45,681 nucleotides of DNA from assembly GCA_024694145.1 (NCBI GenBank), contig JAILKD010000006.1:1-45681 (forward strand). Direction: 5' to 3'. The stretch is from a bacterium (GTDB lineage: Bacteria > Bacillota_I > Bacilli_A > Acholeplasmatales > JAEDCM01). Shown piece by piece: positions 9,402 through 17,729 of the stretch (within the stretch, counting starts at the first letter, position 1; every line of letters begins with the position of its first letter). The translations under genes were made by a program, and so were the position numbers. The notes under the pieces were generated by a model. It saw nothing but the letters and a program-made list of their open reading frames with translations. It was not told where the DNA came from and searched no databases.

Positions 9402-10037
9402 TTAAAAATCAAAGCTAATTTGCTCAATAAGCATAGTTTTAATTGGCTTAAATGTTTTTCTATGAATATCTGTTATACCATATTTTTTAATAGCTTCTAT
9501 ATGAGCTTTGGTAGGATAACCCTTATGTTTTTTAAATCCATATTCAGGATATATTTTATCCATTTCATCCATATATCTATCTCTAGTTACTTTTGCGATA
9601 ATCGATGCAGCAGCAATAGATTCACTTAATGCATCACCTTTAATTATAGGTTTAACAGGAACATCTATATTCATTGGCATGGCATCACTTAAGACATATT
9701 GTGCCTTAATTTTAAGTTTCTTTATAGCCTCCATCATTGCAAGCCTACTTGCTTCTAAAATGTTTATTTCATCTATTTTTTTATTATCTATAAAAGCCAC
9801 TCCAACAGCAAGTGCCTTTTCATTAATAATATCAAATAATACATTTCTTTTCTTTTCAGTTAATTGTTTACTATCATTAACACCAGTAATAATAGTATTT
9901 TTAGGTAATATTACAGCTGCAGCTACAACAGGGCCAGCTAAAGGTCCACGCCCAGCTTCATCAGTACCTGCTATAAATTCATAGCCTTCACTATATAATT
10001 CTTTTTCATATGCTAGTAAGTCTATCAATTGTAACAC
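9402..10037 (-). CDS. rnhB: Ribonuclease HII
   Basis: Endonuclease that removes ribonucleotides and RNA from RNA-DNA hybrids. The type 2 RNase H motifs are present: GTDEAGRGPLAGPVVAAAV with the metal-binding Asp-Glu pair, the SKQLTEKKR block, SESIAAASIIAKVTRDR and a C-terminal HKGYPT. Length is 211 aa, as usual. There is no early ATG. The track start is a GTG only one base after AGGAC. A TTG three codons later (10028) has better spacing from AGGA and may be the real start. The 5' end overlaps rbgA by up to 32 bases, so the two are probably translationally coupled. Confidence 0.95.
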   Translation of the reverse strand: MLQLIDLLAYEKELYSEGYEFIAGTDEAGRGPLAGPVVAAAVILPKNTIITGVNDSKQLTEKKRNVLFDIINEKALAVGVAFIDNKKIDEINILEASRLAMMEAIKKLKIKAQYVLSDAMPMNIDVPVKPIIKGDALSESIAAASIIAKVTRDRYMDEMDKIYPEYGFKKHKGYPTKAHIEAIKKYGITDIHRKTFKPIKTMLIEQISFDF

Positions 10038-10845
10038 GTCCTAACTTTTCATGTCTTAAATCATGTAAAAAGATATTATTTATTTTCTCATAATCATCAT
10101 TCTTACATCCTCTAGCTGTAGCAATTTTATCATAATAATCATTTATATTATTAATTGAATCAATATTATATCTTTCATAGAAAGATTTTTTATAATATGT
10201 ATTCATAAAATCAAAGCCAAAATGTACAACTTCATCCATCGGCATAATATCATCTTTAATAGCCCCAGTTAAAGCTAAGTTCATTCCATTTTCTTCTAAT
10301 TTTGGCCATAATACTCCTGGAGTATCAAGTAAATCTAGGTTACTATCAAGTTTAACCCATTGTTGTGTTTTAGTAACACCAGGCTTATCACCTGTAATAG
10401 TCATTTTCTTTTTTACAAGTGTATTAATGATTGTAGATTTACCTACATTAGGTATACCTGTAATCATTGCTTTCATAGAAAGTTTTATTCCTCTTTCTTT
10501 ATTCTTATCTATCTTATCTTTTAATATTTCAAATGTATATGGTACTATTTTTTTCATGTTATATCCTGTAACTGCATCTATGTCTAGACAATAATAGCCT
10601 TGTTCCTTATAATAGTTCATCCATTTAACTGTTTCATTTTTATCAGCTAAATCGGCTTTATTTAAAAGTAATAAAATAGGTCTATTTGAAGCGATTTCTT
10701 TAATTAAAGGATTAAAAGATGATTTAGGTATTCTACTATCTAAAACCATATATATAATATTTACTAGTTTTATTTTTTCTTGCATTTCACGCTTTGCTTT
10801 TTGCATGTGTCCTGGAAACCAGTTAATATTTTTTGGATCGCTCAT
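10006..10845 (-). CDS. rbgA: Ribosome biogenesis GTPase RbgA (YlqF)
   Basis: Circularly permuted GTPase required for late 50S subunit assembly in Firmicutes. The opening NWFPGHMQKAKREM is the family signature. The G motifs appear in permuted order: G4 LLNKADL (about 60), G1 GIPNVGKST (about 128), then the G3 DTPGVLWP (about 172). Length is 279 aa. It has an ideal AAGGAGGTG ribosome binding site. It lies between the DUF3781 gene and rnhB, the same rbgA-rnhB pairing seen in Bacillus. Confidence 0.97.
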   Translation of the reverse strand: MSDPKNINWFPGHMQKAKREMQEKIKLVNIIYMVLDSRIPKSSFNPLIKEIASNRPILLLLNKADLADKNETVKWMNYYKEQGYYCLDIDAVTGYNMKKIVPYTFEILKDKIDKNKERGIKLSMKAMITGIPNVGKSTIINTLVKKKMTITGDKPGVTKTQQWVKLDSNLDLLDTPGVLWPKLEENGMNLALTGAIKDDIMPMDEVVHFGFDFMNTYYKKSFYERYNIDSINNINDYYDKIATARGCKNDDYEKINNIFLHDLRHEKLGRVTIDRLTSI

Positions 10846-10857
10846 AATAACACCTCC

Positions 10858-11091
10858 TTACTTTTTAATGTGTGCTGTAATTATACAATAATTAAATGAA
10901 TTAATGGTAATAATTATATCATCAATTTCAACATAATAATTCTTACCATTTTTATAAATATATGCATTTTTATCTAATACTTTATTTTTAATATAATATA
11001 CTACATCATTACAATCCAATTTTAAATTTTTCTTTATTCTAATTACGCCTAGCTCTGTAGTGTGAATTTTATCTATATTATCTATTAACAT
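10858..11091 (-). CDS. DUF3781-family small protein
   Basis: A 77-residue protein that I recognise as DUF3781 from its opening MLIDNIDKIHTTELGVIRIKKNL and its ending IIITINSFNYCIITAHIKK. The ORF-track start is a TTG four codons upstream. The ATG used here has GGAG six bases before it and fits the family N-terminus. The function is unknown. It sits between lepB and rbgA with no gap for a promoter, so it belongs to the ftsK-lepB-rbgA-rnhB transcript. No membrane or signal sequence is visible. Confidence 0.85.
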   Translation of the reverse strand: MLIDNIDKIHTTELGVIRIKKNLKLDCNDVVYYIKNKVLDKNAYIYKNGKNYYVEIDDIIITINSFNYCIITAHIKK

Positions 11092-11093
11092 AT

Positions 11094-11921
11094 TTATCTC
11101 CAAAAAATTATATCAAATAATACTTTTGAAACTATATCACTCTTTTTTACAGGGCCAAAGCTTCTACTATCTGTTGAATTACCTCTATTATCTCCCATAA
11201 TGAAATATTCATTTTTACCTAAAGTAACACTATTAGAATAATTATTCCATTTTGTTTGATGCCAGTAAGCAAGACTATCTTCTATTACAGTTCCATTACA
11301 TTTAATTTTATGTTCAAGTATTCCTGTTGTTGTATTTAATTCTTCAACATATTCAATAACATCACCTGGAACTCCAACAACTCTTTTAATTAATAGTTCT
11401 TTATCTCCTGTGACATCTTTCATATAAATAATTGATACATCATTTTTCTTTGGATTATATCCAATAGTTCTACAAACTAAAATATCACCATTTTTATAAG
11501 TTGGTCTCATAGATGGACCACTTACCCTAACAAATGAAAATAAATAAGTCATAATTAATATAAAAGCGCAAATACATTCCATAAAGAAATTATACAAATC
11601 ATAAAAATATGCCCATCTATAAAAATGCTTTTCTTTATCTTCTCTTATTTTCTTATAACAAAATATAATTATTAAGCATAATATAGAGAATACTGCATAA
11701 ATTATAACCAGTATTTGAAATATAGGCATTTGCACACTTAAAACGGAATAGGCACCTGCCCTAATTACTATAGCAAGTAAAAAAGTAATAATAGAAACGA
11801 TTGTTCCTATTATGAATTTTCTTTGTAAAAACCAATGAAGCTTATTAAGTCTTACCTCAACATCTTCTTCAATTGCTATTTCTTTTAGGGACATTTCTTT
11901 TTTTACTCTATTAAAGAGCAT
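11094..11921 (-). CDS. lepB: Signal peptidase I with extra N-terminal membrane helices
   Basis: Membrane serine protease that cleaves Sec signal peptides. The catalytic serine is in SGPSMRPTYKNGD (about 134) and the general-base lysine in LIKRVVGVPGD. The C-terminal box MGDNRGNSTDSRSFG is intact. The 275 residues are longer than Bacillus SipS because the N-terminus has about three hydrophobic segments (roughly 34-56, 67-89 and 113-131) rather than one. The start has AAGGTGAT upstream. It follows ftsK after a strong hairpin and overlaps no other gene. Confidence 0.95.
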   Translation of the reverse strand: MLFNRVKKEMSLKEIAIEEDVEVRLNKLHWFLQRKFIIGTIVSIITFLLAIVIRAGAYSVLSVQMPIFQILVIIYAVFSILCLIIIFCYKKIREDKEKHFYRWAYFYDLYNFFMECICAFILIMTYLFSFVRVSGPSMRPTYKNGDILVCRTIGYNPKKNDVSIIYMKDVTGDKELLIKRVVGVPGDVIEYVEELNTTTGILEHKIKCNGTVIEDSLAYWHQTKWNNYSNSVTLGKNEYFIMGDNRGNSTDSRSFGPVKKSDIVSKVLFDIIFWR

Positions 11922-11943
11922 AACATCACCTTTTTTCTAACTA

Positions 11944-11969
11944 ATAGTGCCTGCATAAACAGGCACTAT
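11944..11969 (-). promoter_or_regulatory. Strong hairpin between ftsK and lepB without a U tract
   Basis: A perfect 10-base inverted repeat, ATAGTGCCTG/CAGGCACTAT, has a six-base loop and is not followed by a T run on either strand. It lies just after the ftsK stop. It may be an mRNA-stabilising or processing element, or a weak attenuator that lowers lepB expression. Confidence 0.6.
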
Positions 11970-11971
11970 CA

Positions 11972-14173
11972 TTATCTTAAAATATTTTCTAATTCTTCTT
12001 GATCAACTAATACTCTTCTAGCCTTACCTGGGGTTGCAGGAGATACAACACCGGCACTTTCAAGTAAATCTATTAAGCTTTGAGCTCTATTAAATCCAAT
12101 ATTGAATCTCTTTTGAAGATTATTGATTGATGCATTTTGCATTTCAACAACATAACGAGCAACATCTTCAAATAGTTCATCAGTGTTTTCTTTTCTATAT
12201 TGTTCTTCAACACTTTGACTTAATGAATCATGGTTAAAGATATAATCTGGACCTGCTTGATTTCTAATATAGTCACAAACAGCTTCAATTTCATCATCCT
12301 TAATAAATGCTCCTTGAATTCTTGTAGTACCAAAGTCATTTTTAAAGAACATGTCTCCTCGACCTAATAATTGCTCAGCTCCGCCGTAATCTAATATTGT
12401 CATAGAGTCAGTTGGACTACTTACTCTAAATGCAATACGTGTTGGAATGTTTGCTTTAATTGTACCTTTAACAACATCAGTCGTAGGTCTTTGAGTAGCA
12501 ACAATTAAATGCATACCAGCAGCTCTTGCTTTTTGTGTAATACGTTGAATTGATTGCTCAACATCAGCACTAGCTGTTTGCATTAAGTCGGCTAACTCAT
12601 CAATTAATATTAAAATATAAGGCATCTTTGGTTCTGAATAACCTTCAGATTCTAGCTTTTGATTATAATCTTCAATATTTCTAACCTTTAATTGGGCAAA
12701 TAGTTTATATCTATTATCCATTTCATCACATGCCCATTTTAATGCTTGACTTGCAAGTTTAGGATCGCTAATAATAGGTGTAACTAAATGTGGTAATTCT
12801 TGATAGAATACATATTCAACACTCTTAGGGTCAACTAATAATAGTTTTAACTCATCTGGTTTATTCTTAAGTAATAAACTTATAATTAATGAATGGCTAC
12901 ATACAGACTTACCAGAACCTGTTGTACCTGCAATTAAACCATGAGGCATTTTATTAATAGGTGTAACAATTGTCTTACCATTTAAGTCAACACCTAAACC
13001 AAAACTTAATTTAGATGAGTTCTTAAATTCATCAGAATGACAAATATTACCAAAGTTAACCATTTCAACAACTTTATTAGGTACTTCAATACCTACATAA
13101 GCTTTTCCAGGAATTGGGGCTTCAATATGTAGTGACATTGCAGCTAAAGCAAGTTTTAGGTTATCAGTTATTTGCGTAACCTTTTTTACACTGACACCAG
13201 GAGCTAATTCAACTTCATAACGTGTTACTGATGGGCCTTTTGTATAATTAACTACTGAACCATCAATGTTAAATTCAGCAAGTGTTCTATTAATAATATC
13301 TAATTGGTCTTGAATCCATTCATATCTAACAGAATCATCTGTTTCAACAGTTTTAAATATTGATAGTGGTGGAAGTTTATATCTAGAATAGTCATTTTTC
13401 TTAGGTTTTGGCTTCTCTACCGCTTTTTCTTTAACAACAGGATGTTCAATAACTGGTTCAACTTTAGATATAGTTTCTTTAACTGGTTCTTCAACAAATT
13501 CAGCTTCATCAAACTCAGGAACAGAAATATCAGCTGGTTTAAATTCATCAACTTCATCTTCTATTTCTAAATTAGAAATAAAGTCATCTATATCATCTGT
13601 TTTAGGAGCTTCTTTAACTTCAACTGGCTTTTTAGGCTCATCAAAGTTAAGATAAGCTGGTTTATTATATAAAATATCATTATCATTATCTAAATCTATA
13701 TCATTAACTTCTTCGACTTTTGGAGTAAGTTTCTTTTCTTCTACTTTTCTAGTTTCTCTTTCAAGTTTTGATCTTCTAGATTCATTTTGAATAGGTGAAT
13801 TCATTTCTTCAAATTCAGGTTTCTTATTCAAATTAGTAATAGATTTTGAACCTGGGAATATTTTTTGTCTATCTTCATTTCTAATAATTATATTTTCAAA
13901 ATCACTAATATCTTTTTCATCTAGTCTTCTCTTATCTTTTTCTCTAAATGGGTCTAGTGATCTATCTGTATATTGTAGTGGATCAGATGGTGGAGCAACT
14001 AATTCATCTATATTTGCTCTACCCCAAATAGCTGAAAAAGCTGGAGTCATTTGAAACTTTTGTTCCTTCCTTTTAATATGTACAGGTGCTTTACTTATTT
14101 GCGGAATAACAAAAGGAATAATTGATTCAGTGCTTTCTTCTTGAATTTTCTTGTTTTTCTTTTTAAACAACAT
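11972..14173 (-). CDS. ftsK: Soluble FtsK/SftA-type DNA translocase
   Basis: Hexameric ATP-driven DNA pump that clears or sorts chromosome DNA at the septum. The start is moved three codons to ATG (MLFKKKNKK), with AAAGGGTGA upstream. The 733 residues lack the four N-terminal TM helices of FtsK/SpoIIIE. Residues 1-250 are charged, acidic and probably disordered. The motor then shows VRYEWIQDQLDIINRTL (alpha domain), Walker A GTTGSGKS, Walker B LILIDELADLM and the ATQRPTTDVVKG segment. A winged-helix gamma domain (RFNIGFNRAQSLIDLLE) ends the protein. The architecture matches Bacillus SftA. It heads the operon with lepB and has its own promoter. Confidence 0.95.
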   Translation of the reverse strand: MLFKKKNKKIQEESTESIIPFVIPQISKAPVHIKRKEQKFQMTPAFSAIWGRANIDELVAPPSDPLQYTDRSLDPFREKDKRRLDEKDISDFENIIIRNEDRQKIFPGSKSITNLNKKPEFEEMNSPIQNESRRSKLERETRKVEEKKLTPKVEEVNDIDLDNDNDILYNKPAYLNFDEPKKPVEVKEAPKTDDIDDFISNLEIEDEVDEFKPADISVPEFDEAEFVEEPVKETISKVEPVIEHPVVKEKAVEKPKPKKNDYSRYKLPPLSIFKTVETDDSVRYEWIQDQLDIINRTLAEFNIDGSVVNYTKGPSVTRYEVELAPGVSVKKVTQITDNLKLALAAMSLHIEAPIPGKAYVGIEVPNKVVEMVNFGNICHSDEFKNSSKLSFGLGVDLNGKTIVTPINKMPHGLIAGTTGSGKSVCSHSLIISLLLKNKPDELKLLLVDPKSVEYVFYQELPHLVTPIISDPKLASQALKWACDEMDNRYKLFAQLKVRNIEDYNQKLESEGYSEPKMPYILILIDELADLMQTASADVEQSIQRITQKARAAGMHLIVATQRPTTDVVKGTIKANIPTRIAFRVSSPTDSMTILDYGGAEQLLGRGDMFFKNDFGTTRIQGAFIKDDEIEAVCDYIRNQAGPDYIFNHDSLSQSVEEQYRKENTDELFEDVARYVVEMQNASINNLQKRFNIGFNRAQSLIDLLESAGVVSPATPGKARRVLVDQEELENILR

Positions 14174-14215
14174 TAGAATCACCCTTTATAAATAATGTTA
14201 TACAAACTACACTAT

Positions 14216-14244
14216 ATTATACCATAGTATAATATTTTAATCAA
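14216..14244 (-). promoter_or_regulatory. ftsK promoter
   Basis: Minus-strand TTGATT and TATAAT are separated by 17 bases, about 43 bases before the ftsK ATG. It diverges from the Cof-phosphatase promoter. Confidence 0.65.
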
Positions 14245-14273
14245 ACCATAATAATTTGAAAAATTTAAAAAAA

Positions 14274-14303
14274 TCTACACTTTTTATTATTTTTTGATAT
14301 AAT
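14274..14303 (+). promoter_or_regulatory. Promoter of the Cof-type phosphatase gene
   Basis: TATAAT lies 17 bases before the ATG, with TCTACA 18 bases further upstream as a partial -35. Confidence 0.5.
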
Positions 14304-14319
14304 ATGTTTGGTGGTTAAA

Positions 14320-15129
14320 ATGAAATATATTTTTGCTGTTGATTTAGACGGTACATTATTAAATGATGAGGCAAAATTAAATAAAAAAACTATCGATTTT
14401 ATTAGGTCTTTAGATAAGGATGAATACAAGTTTGTTCTTACTACAGGTAGACCATATTTAGGTATGATACAGTTCTATAAAGAACTCGAGTTAGATACAT
14501 TTGTAATATGCAATAGTGGTACATCTGTATTAAAGCCAAATAGTGATTTTAAACCAATTAATCACAATATAGAAAAATCGCTATTTCTAGCCTTTTACAA
14601 TAAATCTTTAGATTTACTTGAAAGTGCAATTTTTACTGACAATGATGACTGCTATATCTATAACAAATTATACAATAATGAGTTCTTTAAGCACATTCAA
14701 GAAGGCGCAAATGTAATAGATGGTGATTATAATAAAACTATTAAAGATGGACCTTCTGGTGGACTATTTATTTTAAAAAATGGATGCCATGAAAAGTTCA
14801 TGGAAAATGCTAAAGAGTTTAGTGACAAAATAGGAGTTAGATGTTGGGGTAACTTCTATGGTTGTGATTATTATGAGTTTTATCAAATGGGTTTTAACAA
14901 AAGTACTTCTTTGTATGACTTGTTAAACTTATATGATGCAAAGTTAGAACAACTTGTATGTTTTGGTGATTCTATTAATGATATTGAAATGCTTACCATG
15001 AATCATAATGGAGTATGCATGATTAATGGTAATGAAGATGTTAAAAAATATGCATCACACATCACAAAATATGATAATAATCACGATGGAGTAGTTGAAT
15101 ATATAAAGGAATTGATAAAGGCAAACTAA
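14320..15129 (+). CDS. Cof-type HAD-superfamily phosphatase
   Basis: Cytosolic sugar-phosphate or cofactor phosphatase of the HAD IIB (Cof) type. HAD motif I is DLDGTLL with the Asp nucleophile at residue 8, motif II is TTGRPY and motif IV is GDSINDIEML. The cap domain lies between about 80 and 190. The ATG with GGTGG upstream is used; the track start is a TTG four codons earlier that overlaps the binding site. The exact substrate cannot be told from sequence. It is a single-gene unit between its own promoter and a terminator, and the only plus-strand gene in this part of the window besides the hydrogenases. Confidence 0.93.
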   Translation: MKYIFAVDLDGTLLNDEAKLNKKTIDFIRSLDKDEYKFVLTTGRPYLGMIQFYKELELDTFVICNSGTSVLKPNSDFKPINHNIEKSLFLAFYNKSLDLLESAIFTDNDDCYIYNKLYNNEFFKHIQEGANVIDGDYNKTIKDGPSGGLFILKNGCHEKFMENAKEFSDKIGVRCWGNFYGCDYYEFYQMGFNKSTSLYDLLNLYDAKLEQLVCFGDSINDIEMLTMNHNGVCMINGNEDVKKYASHITKYDNNHDGVVEYIKELIKAN

Positions 15130-15150
15130 TAAAGTTTGTCTTTTATTTTT
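15117..15150 (+). terminator. Intrinsic terminator of the Cof-phosphatase gene
   Basis: An 11-base stem, AAAGGCAAACT/AGTTTGTCTTT (one G-U pair), is followed by TTTATTTTTTT. It includes the stop codon. Confidence 0.85.
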
Positions 15151-15157
15151 TTACACG

Positions 15158-15227
15158 ATGTTAACAAATTATGTGCAATTGTAAAATAAATGTATTAGTT
15201 GTGTCAATGATATGTTAACACTATAAA
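15158..15227 (+). promoter_or_regulatory. Upstream control region of the hydrogenase operon with paired ATGTTAACA elements
   Basis: Two identical ATGTTAACA elements lie 54 bases apart. The second sits in the 17-base spacer between TTGTGT and TATAAA, a weak possible promoter. GTTAAC-containing sites preceded by TTGTG are reminiscent of Rex (NADH-sensing repressor) operators, but neither copy makes a full 18-base consensus palindrome. The call is tentative. Confidence 0.3.
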
Positions 15228-15257
15228 TATTAATTTATAGATTTAGTGTTTTTAGTC

Positions 15258-15286
15258 TTGAAAAAAGCCCACCCACATAGTATAAT
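15258..15286 (+). promoter_or_regulatory. Main promoter of hydCBA
   Basis: TTGAAA and TATAAT are separated by exactly 17 bases, 52 bases before the hydC ATG. This promoter lies inside the ORF-track extension of hydC and rules that extension out. Confidence 0.8.
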
Positions 15287-15338
15287 GTTAAAAGAGTGTA
15301 AGGCCAAAAAAATAAAACAATTACAAGGAGGTTTTAAA

Positions 15339-15815
15339 ATGAAGTTAAAAAATGAAGCAGTTAAACAAATTAAAGAGATTTGTGCTAGATACAAAGATGA
15401 ACCATCTCCATTAATGTTAGTTTTAACTGACGTACAAAAAGAATACGGCTACCTACCACTTGAAGTTCAGGAAGTAATTAGTGAAGAATTAAACATTCCT
15501 GTTGCTGATATCTATGGTGTTGTAACATTCTATAGCTTCTTCTCTTTACAACCAAAGGGAAAATATGTTATTGGTGTATGCATCGGTACAGCTTGTTACG
15601 TTAAAGGTGGAGCAAACGTATTAGACAAGTTTAGTGAATTATTAAAGATTAAAGTTGGTCAAACATCTAGTGATGGACTATTTACACTTGATGGATTACG
15701 TTGTATTGGAGCATGTGGTATTGCACCAGCTCTAACAATCAATGGTAAAGTATATCCAAAAGTCAAAGTAACAGATGTTGAATCAATTATTAAGGAATAT
15801 AGAGATAAGGAGTAA
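15339..15815 (+). CDS. hydC: NADH-linked [FeFe] hydrogenase subunit HydC (NuoE-like)
   Basis: Thioredoxin-like [2Fe-2S] subunit of the HydABC/Hnd complex, homologous to NuoE. The four cluster ligands are visible as CIGTAC and LRCIGACGIAP. A helical N-terminal part includes VQKEYGYLPLEVQEVI, and AdIYGVVTFYSFF is typical of the family. The start is at MKLKNEAVKQ with AAGGAGG upstream; the ORF-track start 31 codons earlier crosses the promoter. The protein is 158 aa. It is the first gene of hydCBA, with TAATG overlap into the next gene. It should relay electrons to or from the flavin subunit HydB. Confidence 0.94.
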   Translation: MKLKNEAVKQIKEICARYKDEPSPLMLVLTDVQKEYGYLPLEVQEVISEELNIPVADIYGVVTFYSFFSLQPKGKYVIGVCIGTACYVKGGANVLDKFSELLKIKVGQTSSDGLFTLDGLRCIGACGIAPALTINGKVYPKVKVTDVESIIKEYRDKE

Positions 15816-15820
15816 TGACT

Positions 15821-17716
15821 ATGGCAAAGGTAATTAAGACAGTTGAAGATTTAAATCAAGAAATAAAATCTTGTACAGAAAATCTTGATAAGAAATTTGC
15901 TGGTAAAAACGGTAAAAGATCTATTACTATTTGTGGTGGTACAGGATGCTTATCAAGTAACTCAGGAGAAATCCTAAAGAGATTTGAACAATTAATAAAT
16001 GAAAAAGGATTATCTGATAAAGTTGATGTTAACGTTGTTGGATGTTTCGGTTTCTGTAGTCAAGGACCATTCGTTAAAATCTATCCAGAAGATACACTAT
16101 ATCATGCAGTTAAACTTGCTGATGTAGATAGAATCGTTGAAGAAGATATTATCGGTGGAAAAGTAATTGAAGATTTATTATATGTAGATTTCAATACAGG
16201 AAAGAAATGTACTCGTCAAGAAGACATTCCATTCTATCAAAAACAAATGCGTATTGCATTACATGGTTGTGGTGTAATCAATCCAGAAAACATTGAAGAA
16301 GCATTAGGTTATGGTGCTTTCCAAGGTTTCAAAAAAGCTTTACTTACAATGACTCAACAAGAAGTTATTGATGAAGTATTAGCAAGTGGTTTAAGAGGCC
16401 GTGGTGGTGGAGGATTCCCTACTGGTAGAAAATGGCAATTTGCTTATGCACAAAAGAATGATGAAAAATATGTAATTTGTAATGGTGATGAAGGAGATCC
16501 AGGTGCATTCATGGATAGATCAATCCTTGAAGGTAACCCAATCGCTGTTATCGAAGGTATGATGATTGCTGGTTATGCAATTGGTGCTAAAAATGGTTAT
16601 TACTATGTAAGAGCTGAATATCCAGTTGCTGTAGCTCGTTTAAGAAAAGCTATTAAGCAAGTTGAAGAAATGGGCTTACTAGGCGATAATATCCTAGGAA
16701 CTGACTTCTCATTTAGATTACACATCAGATTAGGTGCTGGTGCTTTCGTTTGTGGTGAAGAAACAGCATTATTAAACTCAATTGAAGGTAAACGTGGTAT
16801 GCCAAGACCTCGTCCACCATTCCCTGCTGTAGCTGGTCTATGGGGTAAACCTACAATTGTTAACAACGTTGAAACATTTGCTAACGTACCTTACATCTTA
16901 CGTGAAGGTGCTGCTAAGTTAGCTAGTGTTGGTACTGAAAAATCTAAGGGTACAAAAGTATTCGCATTAGGTGGAAAAGTAAACAACGTTGGTTTAGTTG
17001 AAGTCCCAATGGGAACAACTATTAGAGAATTAGTTTATGATATCGGTGGCGGTATCCCTAATAATAAAGAATTTAAAGCTATTCAAACTGGTGGTCCATC
17101 AGGAGGATGCTTAACTAAAGATGAACTTGATACTCCAATCGATTTCGATAGTTTAATTGCAAGTGGATCTATGATGGGTTCAGGTGGAGCTATCGTTATG
17201 GATGAAGATAACTGTATGGTTGACGTTGCTAAGTTCTATATGGAATTTATTTGCGATGAATCATGTGGTAAATGTTCTCCTTGTAGAATTGGTACTAGAA
17301 GATTACTTGAAATCTTAACTAAGGTTACAGATGGAAAAGCAACTATGGATGACTTAAGAGATCTTGAAAACTTAGGTGAAACAATTAAAGTTGGTTCATT
17401 ATGTGCATTAGGTCAAACTGCTTCTAACCCTATTTTATCTACATTAAGAAAGTTTAAAGATGAATACATTAGACACGTTGTTGATAAGAAATGTGATGCT
17501 GGTGTGTGTAAGAACTTAATGAGTTATGTAATTGAAAAAGACAGCTGCTTCGGTTGTGGAATGTGTTCTAAGGCTTGTCCAGTTGATGCAATTCATGTAA
17601 CTGATTATACAGCTCCAGGTAAGAAAAAACCTGCACTTGAAATTGATCAAACTAAATGTATTAAGTGTGGATCATGTATTGCTACATGTAAGTTCCATGC
17701 AATTGTAAAGAAGTAA
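15821..17716 (+). CDS. hydB: NADH-linked [FeFe] hydrogenase flavin subunit HydB (NuoF-like)
   Basis: NAD(H)- and FMN-binding subunit. The order is an N-terminal thioredoxin-like [2Fe-2S] domain (ICGGTGCLSS, VGCFGFCSQGP), then the NuoF core with NAD/FMN loops GRGGGGFPTGRKW and GDEGDPGAFMDRSI. An SLBB segment and the [4Fe-4S] motif ESCGKCSPCRIGTRR follow. The C-terminus carries two ferredoxin-type [4Fe-4S] motifs (CFGCGMCSKACP, CIKCGSCIATC). The second ATG is chosen because GGAG is eight bases before it; the first, overlapping the hydC stop, is too close. Length is 631 aa. With HydA and HydC it forms the type of complex that couples NADH and ferredoxin to H2 (electron bifurcation), which is inferred here from architecture. 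Confidence 0.95.
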   Translation: MAKVIKTVEDLNQEIKSCTENLDKKFAGKNGKRSITICGGTGCLSSNSGEILKRFEQLINEKGLSDKVDVNVVGCFGFCSQGPFVKIYPEDTLYHAVKLADVDRIVEEDIIGGKVIEDLLYVDFNTGKKCTRQEDIPFYQKQMRIALHGCGVINPENIEEALGYGAFQGFKKALLTMTQQEVIDEVLASGLRGRGGGGFPTGRKWQFAYAQKNDEKYVICNGDEGDPGAFMDRSILEGNPIAVIEGMMIAGYAIGAKNGYYYVRAEYPVAVARLRKAIKQVEEMGLLGDNILGTDFSFRLHIRLGAGAFVCGEETALLNSIEGKRGMPRPRPPFPAVAGLWGKPTIVNNVETFANVPYILREGAAKLASVGTEKSKGTKVFALGGKVNNVGLVEVPMGTTIRELVYDIGGGIPNNKEFKAIQTGGPSGGCLTKDELDTPIDFDSLIASGSMMGSGGAIVMDEDNCMVDVAKFYMEFICDESCGKCSPCRIGTRRLLEILTKVTDGKATMDDLRDLENLGETIKVGSLCALGQTASNPILSTLRKFKDEYIRHVVDKKCDAGVCKNLMSYVIEKDSCFGCGMCSKACPVDAIHVTDYTAPGKKKPALEIDQTKCIKCGSCIATCKFHAIVKK

Positions 17717-17729
17717 GGAGTGAATAAAT

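Noticed and set aside
15246-15338. ORF-track N-terminal extension of hydC (31 extra codons)
   Set aside because: It covers a TTGAAA-N17-TATAAT promoter and lacks a ribosome binding site. The internal ATG with AAGGAGG is the real start.
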